Assembly: GCF_020886775.1 (NCBI RefSeq)
Contig: NZ_AP024525.1
Location: 310,001 to 374,000, forward strand
Source: Sinomonas cyclohexanicum
GTDB lineage: Bacteria > Actinomycetota > Actinomycetes > Actinomycetales > Micrococcaceae
Reading direction: 5' to 3'
Length of the DNA stretch: 64,000 nt
Positions 1 through 10,687 of the stretch are shown piece by piece; the stretch's first letter is position 1; every line of letters starts with the position of its first letter. The position numbers and the translations under genes are program-made. Under the pieces are notes generated by a model. It saw only the letters and a program-made list of their open reading frames with translations, had not been told where the DNA came from and searched no databases.

Positions 1-542
1 TGCGCGCGGGCGATCGCCTTTGACACCGCCTGGGTCGTGATGCCGAGGGCCTCCGCCACGGCCTTCTGCTGCCCCCGGACCCCCGGAGTCAGGAGGTCCA
101 GTACCCGCCATTCCGCCGTGGTGCGTTTCACGATGGCGAGCCCGAGCAGGCGAAGCACCCCCTCGGCGTCGTGCGCGAGGGCAGCGTCCGGGCCCTCGAC
201 CGCGATCGCAGGCCCCTCGCCGCTCGCCTGGGCGCGCTCGACGGCGCGCCGCGAGTGTGCGAGCGCTGGCCCGCGGGCGTCGGCGACGCCGAGCGGCAGC
301 GGTTCGTCGAGGCGCCCGACGCCGATTCCGACGTTCCAGCGCACGTCCCCGCACGCGTCGGGCCGCAGGGCGGTGAGGGCGGCGTCGACGGCGGGACCGG
401 GGGCAGTGAAGATGGCCTGCGCCTCGTCGCCGACGGTCCGGTCGAACGGCACGTCCGGCTGCAGCCGGGCGAGGGCCCTGAGGAGTTCGGGGACGCGGTC
501 CCCGGCGGCGCGGTCGCGCTGGTTGATCGTGACCGTGTACAT
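1..542 (-). CDS. SatD-like regulator with C-terminal HTH (partial)
   Basis: The protein begins MYTVTINQRDRAAG and is cut by the window edge after about 180 residues. The N-terminal half (conserved GDEAQ segment, then a glycine-rich GIGVG segment) resembles the SatD family. The C-terminal part (LLTPGVRGQQKAVAEALGI then TTQAVSKAIARA) reads as a winged or MarR-like helix-turn-helix. A TAGGCT box at 549-554 lies 6 bases upstream of the ATG, consistent with a leaderless start. A DNA-binding role is inferred from the HTH; the ligand is unknown. It is transcribed leftward, out of the window. Confidence 0.7.
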   Translation of the reverse strand, partial: MYTVTINQRDRAAGDRVPELLRALARLQPDVPFDRTVGDEAQAIFTAPGPAVDAALTALRPDACGDVRWNVGIGVGRLDEPLPLGVADARGPALAHSRRAVERAQASGEGPAIAVEGPDAALAHDAEGVLRLLGLAIVKRTTAEWRVLDLLTPGVRGQQKAVAEALGITTQAVSKAIARA

Positions 543-600
543 GGCGAGAGCCTAGCGGCGGCGTCCCGCGGAGGGCGAGAGGTGGCCGCCGAACATGCGA

Positions 601-642
601 GAGGTGGCCACTCGACGGGTCAGATCGTCGAGTGGCCACCTC
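601..642. terminator. 17-bp perfect hairpin between ppa and the SatD-like gene
   Basis: GAGGTGGCCACTCGACG at 601-617 is exactly complementary to 626-642 across an 8-base loop. There is no T-tract. Leftward ppa transcription would meet it 58 bases after the ppa stop codon, so a terminator role is likely. A partial echo (GAGAGGTGGCC) lies just upstream at about 578-588, suggesting it may also belong to a repeat family. Confidence 0.6.
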
Positions 643-699
643 TTCACTGCTGAGCGGCCAGCTTGGCAGCCGGTGTCCCTGCGGTCAGGCTCCGTGGTG

Positions 700-1185
700 T
701 CAGTGGGCGTCGCCGAAGCGCTTGATGGACGCCTCGAGCTCGGCCTCGGCGGCGGCGCGGTCGGCCCAGCCGGCCGGCTTGACCCACTTGCCCGGCTCGA
801 GGTCCTTGTACCGCGAGAAGAAGTGCTCGATCTCCTTGATGAGCCACTCGTCGAGGTCGGAGGCCTCCTGGATGTGGTCGAACCGCTTGTCGGCGGGGAC
901 GCACACGAGCTTGGCGTCGCCGCCGGACTCGTCCTCCATGTTGAAGATCGCGATCGGGCGGGCCTCGAGGACGATGCCCGGGAACAGGTCGACGTCCGGG
1001 TACCAGACGAGCGCGTCGAGCGGGTCGCCGTCCTCGCCGAGGGTGTTGTCGAAGAACCCATAGTGGGTCGGGTACTGCATCGAGGTGAACAGCACGCGGT
1101 CGAGGCGGACGCGGCCCGTCTCGTGGTCCACCTCGTACTTCACGCGCGAGCCGCGCGGGATCTCGATCGTCACATCGTGCTTCAT
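700..1185 (-). CDS. ppa: Inorganic pyrophosphatase
   Basis: Family I soluble pyrophosphatase of 161 residues, the usual length for the bacterial enzyme. It hydrolyses PPi to phosphate in the cytosol and so pulls biosynthetic reactions forward. Family landmarks are visible: [18 protein letters not shown] at the start, YPTHYGF, the metal-binding signature DGDPLDALV, and the KPAGW segment near the end. The start at 1185 is chosen because an AGGAG lies 6 bases upstream and the IEIPRGS motif follows; an upstream in-frame ATG would add 22 low-complexity residues. It is divergent from dacB, with 162 bases between the start codons. Confidence 0.96.
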   Translation of the reverse strand: MKHDVTIEIPRGSRVKYEVDHETGRVRLDRVLFTSMQYPTHYGFFDNTLGEDGDPLDALVWYPDVDLFPGIVLEARPIAIFNMEDESGGDAKLVCVPADKRFDHIQEASDLDEWLIKEIEHFFSRYKDLEPGKWVKPAGWADRAAAEAELEASIKRFGDAH

Positions 1186-1347
1186 GGTGCTCCTTGCCTG
1201 GCCCGGACGGGCCGGATGGCGGTCGGTTGGCGGCCGTCCGGCCCAGCTCACAGGGGCGGGCCGCGGCGGCGACTACCATGAAGGATATCTGCCCCGGGGT
1301 CCTCGATCTCCGTCCCGAGGCCACAGCACCCGAGGACGGAGCGCTTC

Positions 1348-2880
1348 ATGACATCCGAGCGCGGCGGCCGCACGCTCCGCGGGAGCCTGTGGGCGCTCAT
1401 CGCGTCCGCGCTGGCCGTGGCGGTGCTCGCAGCGGTCGGGATGCTCTCCTCGGGCGCGGCCACTGACGTGCACGGCCAGCTCTTCCCCGACCCCACGCCC
1501 ACGGCGACGACCCCCGCGTGGCTCGTGCCGCCGTCGTCCGCCCCGTCCCTCGCGGGCGCCACGCCGCTCTCCACCACCGCCCCGGAGCCCGACTCCGCGG
1601 CCCTGTCCAAGGAGCTCGACGCCCGGCTCGTCCCCGGCTCCGGCAGCGTCGCGGGCACGGTCCTCGACGGCGCGACCGGCCAGACGCTGTACTCGCGCTC
1701 GGGCGAGCAGCCGAGCATCCCGGCGTCGAACCTCAAGCTGCTCACGGCCTCCGCCGTCCTCACGACGCTCGGCCCGGACGCGACGCTCACCACGAAGGTG
1801 GTGCGCGGCGCCGACCCGGGGACGCTCGTGCTGGTGGGCGGCGGCGACGTCATGCTCGGCGCGGGCGCGTCCCAGCCGGGCGCGGTCATGGGCCGGGCCG
1901 GGATGGCAACGCTCGCCGCGGAGACCGCCGCCGCGCTCACCGGGACGCACGACGGCGGAGCCTCGCCGTCCGGGGCGCCGTCGCCGGCCGCTTCGGGGAC
2001 CGCCGCTTCGGGACCCGCCGCCCTGCCCAGCACCCTGACCATCCGCCTCGACGACACGCTCTTCACGGGTCCCGCGCTCAACCCGGCGTGGGCCACCGAG
2101 GACGTCGACGCCGGTGAGATGGCACCCATCTACGCCCTCGCCCTCAATGCCGGGCGCTCGGCCCCGGGCGCCAACGGGCCGCGGCCCAAGGACTCCGCGA
2201 TGGACGCGGCGAACGCGTTCCGGGCCGAGCTCGCGAAGGACCTCGCGGCGTCCGGAGTGAAGGTCGCGGACGGGGTCGGGCGGGCCGCGGCGCCGTCGGG
2301 TGCGGCCGAGGTCGCGTCCGTGCGCAGCGCCACGATCGCCGAGCAGGCCGGCTACGCGCTGCGCGAGTCGGACAACTACGCCGCCGAGGTGCTCGGCCGT
2401 CTCGCCTCGCACGCCGCGGGCGGCCCGGCCAGCAACGACGGGGCGGTCGCCGCGCTCAAGGCCGCCGCCACGCGGATTCTCGGCAGCACGGACGGCTTCC
2501 AGCTCTCGGACGCGTGCGGGCTCGCCATCGCGGACCGGGCGGCCCCCGCGGCTCTCGCGGGCCTGGTCCGCGCCATGACCTCCGGCCCGGACGCCCGTCT
2601 CCGCGCTGCCCTCGACGGTCTCCCCGTCGCTGCCCTCGACGGCACCCTTGCCGGGCGTTTCGGCGGGACGACGACGGCGGGAGGGGCCGGCGTCGTGCGC
2701 GCCAAGACGGGCACACTCAACACGGTGACGGCGCTGAGCGGGTACCTCGTGGATGCTGACGGGCGGCTGCTCGTGTTCTCGTTCGTGGCGAACGGCCTCG
2801 ACCCGGCGGCGCGCCAGCAGGCCGTCGCCGCGATCGACGCCGGCGTGGCCGCGCTGGCCGGGTGCGGCTGCCGCGGGTGA
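1348..2880 (+). CDS. dacB: D-alanyl-D-alanine carboxypeptidase/endopeptidase (PBP4, peptidase S13)
   Basis: A 510-residue class C penicillin-binding protein that trims peptidoglycan cross-links outside the membrane. An N-terminal signal or anchor helix spans about residues 12-35 and is followed by a Pro/Thr/Ala-rich linker. All three active-site motifs are present: SxxK as SNLK (127-130), SxN as SDN (341-343) and KTG (453-455). A low-complexity Ala/Ser/Pro insert at about 200-227 carries a copy of the dispersed 11-mer described in the findings. A TACCAT box at 1274-1279 may be the -10 element. It heads the rightward housekeeping cluster. Confidence 0.93.
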   Translation: MTSERGGRTLRGSLWALIASALAVAVLAAVGMLSSGAATDVHGQLFPDPTPTATTPAWLVPPSSAPSLAGATPLSTTAPEPDSAALSKELDARLVPGSGSVAGTVLDGATGQTLYSRSGEQPSIPASNLKLLTASAVLTTLGPDATLTTKVVRGADPGTLVLVGGGDVMLGAGASQPGAVMGRAGMATLAAETAAALTGTHDGGASPSGAPSPAASGTAASGPAALPSTLTIRLDDTLFTGPALNPAWATEDVDAGEMAPIYALALNAGRSAPGANGPRPKDSAMDAANAFRAELAKDLAASGVKVADGVGRAAAPSGAAEVASVRSATIAEQAGYALRESDNYAAEVLGRLASHAAGGPASNDGAVAALKAAATRILGSTDGFQLSDACGLAIADRAAPAALAGLVRAMTSGPDARLRAALDGLPVAALDGTLAGRFGGTTTAGGAGVVRAKTGTLNTVTALSGYLVDADGRLLVFSFVANGLDPAARQQAVAAIDAGVAALAGCGCRG

Positions 2881-2908
2881 CGGCCCGGGGGCCCGTGACC
2901 CGAGGTCG

Positions 2909-2939
2909 CTGATCGCCTGCCGCGAACGGGGCCGATCAG
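2909..2939. terminator. Weak hairpin after dacB
   Basis: CTGATCG and CGATCAG form a perfect 7-bp stem 28 bases after the dacB stop codon. There is no T-tract, so this is only a candidate terminator. Confidence 0.3.
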
Positions 2940-2988
2940 AGGGCCGCGGGCACAGCGGATTGTCGGCGTGGTGTGGTCGAATGGTGCC

Positions 2989-4095
2989 ATGGATGCCCCG
3001 CAGATGGCCGGCCAACTGATCAACTGGGAGCTCGCAGCCTCCACGGCGGCCCGCCTTGCGCCGCCGGGGCCGTCGCTGAGTGCCGCAGAGGCGCGGGAGG
3101 CGGTCGAGAGCCTGCGCCGCCAGGCGGATGCGTCCGTGGACCACGTCCACCGGATCACCGGCCTCGCCGCGGCCGAGGACCTGCGCGACTCGCAGCTGCT
3201 CATCGTGGACCGCGCCTCGTGGGCCAAGGCGAACGCGCAGGGCTTCGAGGTCATGATGGGCCCCGTCCTGACCAAGCTCGTGGAGAAGAAGGCCAGCGAG
3301 CTGACGCCGGCCGCGGCCAAGGTGGGCGGTGCCATCACGGGCGCCCAGCTCGGCGTCATCCTCGCGTACCTCGCGAGCCGCGTCCTCGGGCAGTACGAGC
3401 CGTTCGCCGCGCTCGCGCCCGGGTCCACGCTGCCCCCGGCCGGGCGGCTGCTGCTCGTGGCCCCCAACATCGTCCATGTGGAGCGCGAGCTGCGCGTGGA
3501 CCCCGAGGACTTCCGGCTCTGGGTGTGCCTCCACGAGCAGACCCACCGCGTCCAGTTCGCGGCCGCGCCGTGGCTGCGCGGGCACATGATCGAGCAGATC
3601 TCCAAGCTCAGCGAGAGCCTCGTCGGCAACATGGACAACCTCATGGAGCGCGCGACGGCGGCCGCCAAGTCCCTGCGCGACCGCACCGGCGGCGCGGCGG
3701 AGCTCCCCAGCAAGGGCGCCATCCTCGACCTGCTCCAGGACCCCGAGGAGAAGGCGGCCATCTCCCACCTCACCGCGGTGATGAGCCTCCTCGAGGGCCA
3801 CGCGAACGTGGTGATGGACGCGATCGACGCGTCCGTCGTGCCGAGCGTGAAGACCATCCGCCAGCGGTTCCAGAGCCGCAGCGAGAACCGCGGGCCGCTC
3901 GAGACGTTCGTGCGCCGGCTCCTCGGCATCGAGGCGAAGATGCGCCAGTACACGGACGGGCAGAAGTTCGTCCGGCACGTCGTGGACGCGGTCGGGATGG
4001 CCGGGTTCAACCGCGTGTGGGAGGCCGCCGAGCACCTGCCGACCGAGGAGGAGATCCACGACCCCGCGGCGTGGATCTCCCGGATGGGGCTGTGA
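2989..4095 (+). CDS. Zinc-dependent metalloprotease-like protein (DUF2342)
   Basis: A 368-residue actinobacterial protein of the DUF2342 family, sometimes labelled a coenzyme F420 biosynthesis-associated protein. A zinc-binding HExxH is present as HEQTH (182-186), and EGHANVVMDAID further on is a likely third-ligand region. There is no signal peptide, so it is expected in the cytosol. The start at 2989 (MDAPQMAG) lies 6 bases after a TCGAAT box and would be leaderless; a GTG seven codons upstream is possible. Its stop overlaps the GTG of tilS, so the two are translationally coupled. The substrate is unknown. Confidence 0.85.
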   Translation: MDAPQMAGQLINWELAASTAARLAPPGPSLSAAEAREAVESLRRQADASVDHVHRITGLAAAEDLRDSQLLIVDRASWAKANAQGFEVMMGPVLTKLVEKKASELTPAAAKVGGAITGAQLGVILAYLASRVLGQYEPFAALAPGSTLPPAGRLLLVAPNIVHVERELRVDPEDFRLWVCLHEQTHRVQFAAAPWLRGHMIEQISKLSESLVGNMDNLMERATAAAKSLRDRTGGAAELPSKGAILDLLQDPEEKAAISHLTAVMSLLEGHANVVMDAIDASVVPSVKTIRQRFQSRSENRGPLETFVRRLLGIEAKMRQYTDGQKFVRHVVDAVGMAGFNRVWEAAEHLPTEEEIHDPAAWISRMGL

Positions 4096-5324
4096 GCGCG
4101 GCCGGTCCCTCCGCTGCCGGCCACTCCGCGGACGGCGGGCCCGCCCTCGACCCTGCCCGCGACTCGGCCTCACCCGCGCGGCGACGGCTGCACCCGGCGG
4201 TCGGCACCGCGCGCAGCGCCGTGAGGGCGGCACTCGAGGAGGCCGGGTGGCCTGGGCGGGTCCTCGTCGCGTGTTCCGGCGGGCCCGACTCCCTCGCGCT
4301 TGCCGCGGCTGTGGCCCACTACGCGCGCCGCGGCGCGGTCCGTGGCCACGGCGGAGCGAGCCACCCGCTCGAGGCCGGGGCCGTCGTCGTCGACCACCGG
4401 CTTCAGGAGGGCTCCGGCGAGGTGGCCAGCACGACGGCGCGCGTGCTGGCCGAGCTGGGCCTGTCGCCGGTGCGGGTGGCCGCCGTGGACGTACAGCTCA
4501 CGGGGGAGGGGCCTGAGGCGGCGGCGCGGACGGCCCGGCACGCCGCGCTCGCCGGTGAGGCCGAGGCGTGGGGCGCGGGGGCGGTGCTGCTCGGCCACAC
4601 GCTCGACGACCAGGCCGAGCAGGTTCTGCTCGGGATCGCCCGCGGCTCGGGGCCGCGTTCCCTGGGCGCGATGCGGCGGGTGCGGGGGCTGCTCGTGCGG
4701 CCCTTCCTCGGGCTGCGGCGCGCGGACACGCTGGACGTGTGCGTCGCCGAGGGCCTCGAGCCGTGGTTCGATCCGACCAACGAGGACCCGCGGTTCATGC
4801 GCTCCCGGGTGCGCAGCGCGATCATGCCCTTTCTCGAGGCCGAGCTCGGTCCGGGCGTCGCGGAGGGGCTCGCCCGCACGGCTGCCCTCCTGGGCGCCGA
4901 CGCGGACTACCTCGACGACGAGGCACGCCGCACCTTCACCGCCCTCGCCGAGATCGGGTCCGGTGACGCCGAGATCGGGTCCGGTGACGCCGAGATCGGG
5001 TCCGGTGACGCCGAGATCGGGTCCGCCCGCAGGGACATGACCCCTCAACACAGGGAGGTGACCCCGGGTGCGGGGGGAGGGGACGCCGTCGTGCTTCGCA
5101 TCGACCTCCCGATCGACGCGCTCCGCGAGCTGCCGCCGGCATTACGCGGCCGGGTCCTGGCGCTCGCGGTGACGGAGATCGGCGGCCAGCCGACGTTCGA
5201 GCGCCTCGGCGCGGTGGAGCGACTCCTCGAAAGGCGCGGGTCGGCCGGCCCGGTCGAGGTGCCCGGCCACGTGAGCGCGTACCGCGGCCGCCCCGGGAGG
5301 CTAGTCTTGGTATCGCACCGCTGA
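4092..5324 (+). CDS. tilS: tRNA(Ile)-lysidine synthetase
   Basis: An ATP pyrophosphatase that converts C34 of the CAU-anticodon tRNA-Ile to lysidine, which is essential for decoding AUA. The PP-loop SGGPDS is at residues 62-67, with [10 protein letters not shown] and the RxxxPFL segment downstream. The GTG start overlaps the preceding stop (GTGA). Between the catalytic and C-terminal parts lies an unusual insert, about residues 286-330: three and a half copies of AEIGSGD, then [16 protein letters not shown]. The insert is rich in direct repeats and carries two modules also found elsewhere in this window. With 410 residues it is longer than many actinobacterial TilS proteins; the insert accounts for much of the excess. 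Confidence 0.92.
   Translation: MSAAGPSAAGHSADGGPALDPARDSASPARRRLHPAVGTARSAVRAALEEAGWPGRVLVACSGGPDSLALAAAVAHYARRGAVRGHGGASHPLEAGAVVVDHRLQEGSGEVASTTARVLAELGLSPVRVAAVDVQLTGEGPEAAARTARHAALAGEAEAWGAGAVLLGHTLDDQAEQVLLGIARGSGPRSLGAMRRVRGLLVRPFLGLRRADTLDVCVAEGLEPWFDPTNEDPRFMRSRVRSAIMPFLEAELGPGVAEGLARTAALLGADADYLDDEARRTFTALAEIGSGDAEIGSGDAEIGSGDAEIGSARRDMTPQHREVTPGAGGGDAVVLRIDLPIDALRELPPALRGRVLALAVTEIGGQPTFERLGAVERLLERRGSAGPVEVPGHVSAYRGRPGRLVLVSHR
4947..5025. repeat. 21-bp in-frame tandem repeat inside tilS
   Basis: Three exact copies of the 21-base unit GCCGAGATCGGGTCCGGTGAC (4947-4967, 4968-4988, 4989-5009) are followed by a partial copy to 5025. Copy-number change would preserve the reading frame. 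Confidence 0.95.
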
Positions 5325-5340
5325 CCCACAGGAGCCGCAC

Positions 5341-5892
5341 GTGGAATCGACAGACGTCCAGTCAGACCTCAAGCACGTCCTCAAGACCAAGGACGAGATT
5401 CAGAACCGCATCGCGGAGCTCGCCGCCGAGATCGACCGCGACTACGAGGGCCGCGACCTCCTCATCGTGGGCGTCCTCAAGGGCGCCGTCATGGTCATGG
5501 CGGACCTGGCCCGTGCGCTGCACTCCCACGTGACGATGGACTGGATGGCGGTCTCGTCGTACGGCTCGGGCACGCAGTCCTCGGGCGTGGTGCGGATCCT
5601 CAAGGACCTCGACACCGACCTCATGGGCAAGCACGTCCTCATCGTCGAGGACATCATCGACTCCGGCCTGACCCTCTCATGGCTCAAGACGAACCTCGAG
5701 TCGCGGGGCACGTCCTCGGTGGAGATCTGCACGGCGTTCCGCAAGCCGGACGCGGCCAAGGTCAAGATCGATGTCAAGTACGTGGGCTTCGATATTCCCA
5801 ACGAGTTTGTGGTGGGCTACGGCCTGGACTACGCCGAGAAGTACCGGAATCTGGACTTCGTCGGCACGCTCGCGCCCCACGTCTACGAGTAG
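5341..5892 (+). CDS. hpt: Hypoxanthine phosphoribosyltransferase
   Basis: A 183-residue purine-salvage enzyme that makes IMP or GMP from hypoxanthine or guanine plus PRPP. The PRPP-binding loop [14 protein letters not shown] is at about residues 99-112, and the base-binding end ([19 protein letters not shown]) is intact. It starts with GTG at 5341 after an AGGAG. A TAGTCT box at 5302-5307, inside the end of tilS, may give it its own promoter. The order tilS-hpt-ftsH is conserved across many bacteria. Confidence 0.96.
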   Translation: MESTDVQSDLKHVLKTKDEIQNRIAELAAEIDRDYEGRDLLIVGVLKGAVMVMADLARALHSHVTMDWMAVSSYGSGTQSSGVVRILKDLDTDLMGKHVLIVEDIIDSGLTLSWLKTNLESRGTSSVEICTAFRKPDAAKVKIDVKYVGFDIPNEFVVGYGLDYAEKYRNLDFVGTLAPHVYE

Positions 5893-5908
5893 GCCCACCC
5901 GGGCTCCT

Positions 5909-5955
5909 GCCCGATGTGACGCGCGTCGTGGCGCCCGATGTGACGCACGACGGCG
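5909..5955. repeat. Direct repeat GCCCGATGTGACGC in the hpt-ftsH gap
   Basis: The 14-mer occurs at 5909-5922 and again at 5933-5946, 24 bases apart. CGTCGTG after the first copy can pair with CACGACG after the second, giving a 7-bp stem. Part of the repeat (CCGATGTGACG) recurs at 36037 upstream of pstS. Confidence 0.7.
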
Positions 5956-6138
5956 CGAGGTCCAGTTTCGCCCTCAGCGCACCGCGGAGATGATTGCGCC
6001 GGGAAGGGGAACTTTTGCGCCGGGCCGTGCGTGAACGGTTCCGAACAGTGTCATGCTGGTGGGCACAGCGCGGATGTGCACGGCCGGCGTGAGCGCAGCG
6101 GTGCATGAGGAGAAGGGACGGGGCACAGCCCCGAGTTC

Positions 6139-8178
<2,040 letters not shown>

Positions 8179-8211
8179 CGGCCCGTGACCGACCTGTCAG
8201 CCACGCACCGT

Positions 8212-8217
8212 TAGGAT
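8212..8217 (+). promoter_or_regulatory. folE -10 box, leaderless start
   Basis: TAGGAT ends 7 bases before the GTG of folE, so transcription would begin at about the start codon. This gives the folate genes their own promoter within the cluster. Confidence 0.65.
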
Positions 8218-8224
8218 CATTGAC

Positions 8225-8839
8225 GTGACCCACTTCGACGACGATGACGTGTCCGAGCTGCCCGGCCAGGGGGAGGGCATGGATCTGCCCCGCATCGAGA
8301 CCGCAGTCCGCGAGATCCTTCTGGCCGTGGGCGAGGACCCCGACCGCAGCGGGCTGAAGGACACTCCGAAGCGGGTCGCGAAGGCCTACGCGGAGGTCTT
8401 CGCCGGGCTCCACCAGAACCCGGAGGAAGTCCTGGGTGTCACGTTCGACATGGACCACGAGGAGCTCGTGGTCGTCAAGGACATCCCGTTCTACTCGACG
8501 TGCGAGCACCATCTCGTGCCGTTCCACGGCGTGGCCCACGTGGGCTACATCCCCTCCCACGACGGCCGGGTGACCGGGCTCAGCAAGCTCGCCCGGCTCG
8601 TGGACATCTACGCGCGCCGGCCCCAGGTCCAGGAGCGCCTCACGAGCCAGGTGGCGGACGCAATGGTCCGGCACCTCAAGCCCCGCGGCGTGATCGTGGT
8701 CGTGAACTGCGAGCACATGTGCATGTCCATGCGCGGTGTCCGCAAGCCCGGCGCGCACACCGTGACGAGCGCCGTCCGCGGCCAGCTCCACGACCCGGCG
8801 ACCCGCGCCGAAGCCATGAGCCTCATTCTCGGAAGGTGA
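8225..8839 (+). CDS. folE: GTP cyclohydrolase I
   Basis: A 204-residue enzyme that converts GTP to 7,8-dihydroneopterin triphosphate, the first step of tetrahydrofolate synthesis. The zinc ligands are visible: Cys93 and His96 in [12 protein letters not shown], and Cys165 in [11 protein letters not shown]. The GTG start at 8225 is leaderless-like, with a TAGGAT box 7 bases upstream. folP follows after 8 bases, and the stop region (GGAAGGTGA) doubles as the folP ribosome-binding site. Confidence 0.97.
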   Translation: MTHFDDDDVSELPGQGEGMDLPRIETAVREILLAVGEDPDRSGLKDTPKRVAKAYAEVFAGLHQNPEEVLGVTFDMDHEELVVVKDIPFYSTCEHHLVPFHGVAHVGYIPSHDGRVTGLSKLARLVDIYARRPQVQERLTSQVADAMVRHLKPRGVIVVVNCEHMCMSMRGVRKPGAHTVTSAVRGQLHDPATRAEAMSLILGR

Positions 8840-8847
8840 CCACCCCG

Positions 8848-9753
8848 ATGGACTCTCTCGCAGCCGCGCCCGGAACCGGGCCCAACACTTCGCCCCTGCC
8901 CGTTCTCCGCAAGCCCCGCCCTCGGGCCACATTCGCGGGCCTGCCCCGCGACCGCGCCGTCGTGATGGGCATCCTCAACGTCACGCCGGACTCCTTCAGC
9001 GATGGCGGTTCCTACGCGACCACGGACACCGCGATCGCCGCGGGCCTGCGCATGTTCTACGCGGGCGCGGACATCATCGACGTGGGCGGGGAGTCCACGC
9101 GGCCCGGCGCCGACGAGGTGCCCGAGGACCTCGAGCAGGAGCGTGTGCTCCCGGTCGTGGAGGCGCTCGTGAAGGCCGGAGCCCTCGTGTCGGTGGACAC
9201 GCGCCGTGCGGCCACGGCCGAGAAGGCGCTCGACGCCGGCGCGACCATCATCAACGATGTCTCTGGCCTCGCGGTGACGGACGAGATGATCAAGCTCGTC
9301 GCCGCACGGGACGCGTACTACGTCCTCATGCACAACCGCGGCGACTCGAAGGAGATGGACAGCCTTGCGACCTACGGCGACGTGGTCGGGGACGTCATCG
9401 CCGAGACCCTCCAGATCCGTGACCGCCTGCGCTCCGCTGGCGTGGCCGATTCGAAGATCATCCTCGATCCGGGCCTCGGGTTCGCCAAGAACGGCGCGCA
9501 GAACTGGGAGCTCGTGAAGCACGTGGACCGCTTCATGGGCCTGGGGCACCCGGTGCTCGTCGCGGCCTCCCGCAAGCGCTTCCTCGGGGAACTCCTGACG
9601 TCCGCGGGCAAGGCCGCCCCGCCGCAGGCCCGGGACGCGGCGACCGCCGCGATCACCGTCCTCTCTGCGGCGGCAGGCGCGTGGGGCGTGCGCGTGCACG
9701 ACGTCGCCACGAACCTCGACGCCGTCAAGGTCGCCGCCCGGGCAAAGGCCTAG
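8848..9753 (+). CDS. folP: Dihydropteroate synthase
   Basis: A 301-residue TIM-barrel enzyme that joins p-aminobenzoate to dihydropterin pyrophosphate and is the sulfonamide target. The family signatures are present: GILNVTPDSFSDGG (41-54), DVGGESTRPGA, and ILDPGLGFAKN near the pterin site. The ATG at 8848 is preceded by GGAAGGTGA and follows folE by 8 bases. The first 35 residues are Pro/Ala-rich and not part of the barrel. folB starts 6 bases after the stop. Confidence 0.97.
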   Translation: MDSLAAAPGTGPNTSPLPVLRKPRPRATFAGLPRDRAVVMGILNVTPDSFSDGGSYATTDTAIAAGLRMFYAGADIIDVGGESTRPGADEVPEDLEQERVLPVVEALVKAGALVSVDTRRAATAEKALDAGATIINDVSGLAVTDEMIKLVAARDAYYVLMHNRGDSKEMDSLATYGDVVGDVIAETLQIRDRLRSAGVADSKIILDPGLGFAKNGAQNWELVKHVDRFMGLGHPVLVAASRKRFLGELLTSAGKAAPPQARDAATAAITVLSAAAGAWGVRVHDVATNLDAVKVAARAKA

Positions 9754-9759
9754 GACCCG

Positions 9760-10170
9760 GTGGGCGTCCGCGAGGGCGGCGGGCCGGCGCAGCGCAGCCG
9801 TCCCGACCTCATCACCCTGACCGGCGTGACGGCGACCGGGCACCACGGCGTGCTCGACTTCGAGCGCCGCGACGGGCAGCCGTTCGTCGTCGACGCGGTC
9901 ATGCACGCGGACTTCGGCGCGGCCGCGTCGTCGGACAGCATCGACGCGACGGCCAGCTACGCCGAGGTCGCGGAGCGCATCGTCGCCGTCGTCGGGGGAG
10001 ACCCGGTGGACCTCATCGAGACCCTCGCGGTGCGCCTGGCCGAGACGATCCTGGCGGAGTTCCCTCTCGAGGCCGTGGAGATCACGGTCCACAAGCCGAA
10101 GGCGCCGATCGCCGTCCAGTTCGCGGACGTTTCGGTGACCGTGTTCAGGGAGCGGCGGCGTGGAGACTGA
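9760..10170 (+). CDS. folB: Dihydroneopterin aldolase
   Basis: A 136-residue enzyme that cleaves dihydroneopterin to 6-hydroxymethyl-dihydropterin and glycolaldehyde. TLTGVTATGHHGVLDFER carries the conserved Gly-His-His-Gly, and the C-terminal KPKAPI motif with its lysine is typical. The GTG at 9760 gives an N-terminal extension of about 17 residues; no better internal start is obvious. It overlaps folK by 11 bases. Confidence 0.94.
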   Translation: MGVREGGGPAQRSRPDLITLTGVTATGHHGVLDFERRDGQPFVVDAVMHADFGAAASSDSIDATASYAEVAERIVAVVGGDPVDLIETLAVRLAETILAEFPLEAVEITVHKPKAPIAVQFADVSVTVFRERRRGD

Positions 10171-10687
10171 GCACCACGGCTGGATCAGGGCCGTCCTCGC
10201 CCTCGGCAGCAACCTCGGCGCGCGGGCGGAGACTCTTGCGGAGGCCGTCGCGGACCTTGTGGACCGGCCCGAGGTGCGCCTCGTGGACGTCTCGCCCGTG
10301 GTACAGACCAAGCCGGTGGGCGGACCCGAGGGGCAGCCGGATTTCCTGAACATGGTCCTGATCGTGGAGACGACGCTCGGCCCGTATGAGCTCCTCGAGC
10401 ACTGCCACGAGGTCGAGGCGAAGCACCACCGCACCCGAGAGGTCCGGTGGGGCCCGCGGACGCTGGACGTGGACATCATCACGTACGGTGACCTCCGCCT
10501 CGACGACCCCGACCTGACGATCCCGCACCCCCGTGCCGCGGAACGCGCGTTCGTGCTGTACCCGTGGGTCATGATCGATCCCCTCGCGGTCCTCGAGGGC
10601 CACCCCATCGTGGGGCTGCTCGCGGACTGCGAGGATGCGGAGGGACTCGAGGGATACGACCTCCTCACGGACGGGGGGAGCCAGTGA
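10160..10687 (+). CDS. folK: Hydroxymethyl-dihydropterin pyrophosphokinase
   Basis: A 175-residue HPPK that transfers pyrophosphate from ATP to 6-hydroxymethyl-dihydropterin, providing the substrate for FolP. Visible motifs are ALGSNLG, the substrate-contact region QPDFLNMV, and the signature RWGPRTLDVDIITYGD with the Mg-binding aspartates. The GTG at 10160 lies inside the end of folB, implying coupled translation. The next gene starts at an overlapping GTGA. Confidence 0.96.
   Translation: METEHHGWIRAVLALGSNLGARAETLAEAVADLVDRPEVRLVDVSPVVQTKPVGGPEGQPDFLNMVLIVETTLGPYELLEHCHEVEAKHHRTREVRWGPRTLDVDIITYGDLRLDDPDLTIPHPRAAERAFVLYPWVMIDPLAVLEGHPIVGLLADCEDAEGLEGYDLLTDGGSQ

Noticed and set aside
1273-4233. 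A 986-codon minus-strand frame across dacB and the DUF2342 gene
   Set aside because: Arg/Gly-rich shadow of two genes with intact active-site motifs on the plus strand.
4947-5025. CRISPR-like array
   Set aside because: The repeats are contiguous 21-mers without spacers and stay in the tilS frame.
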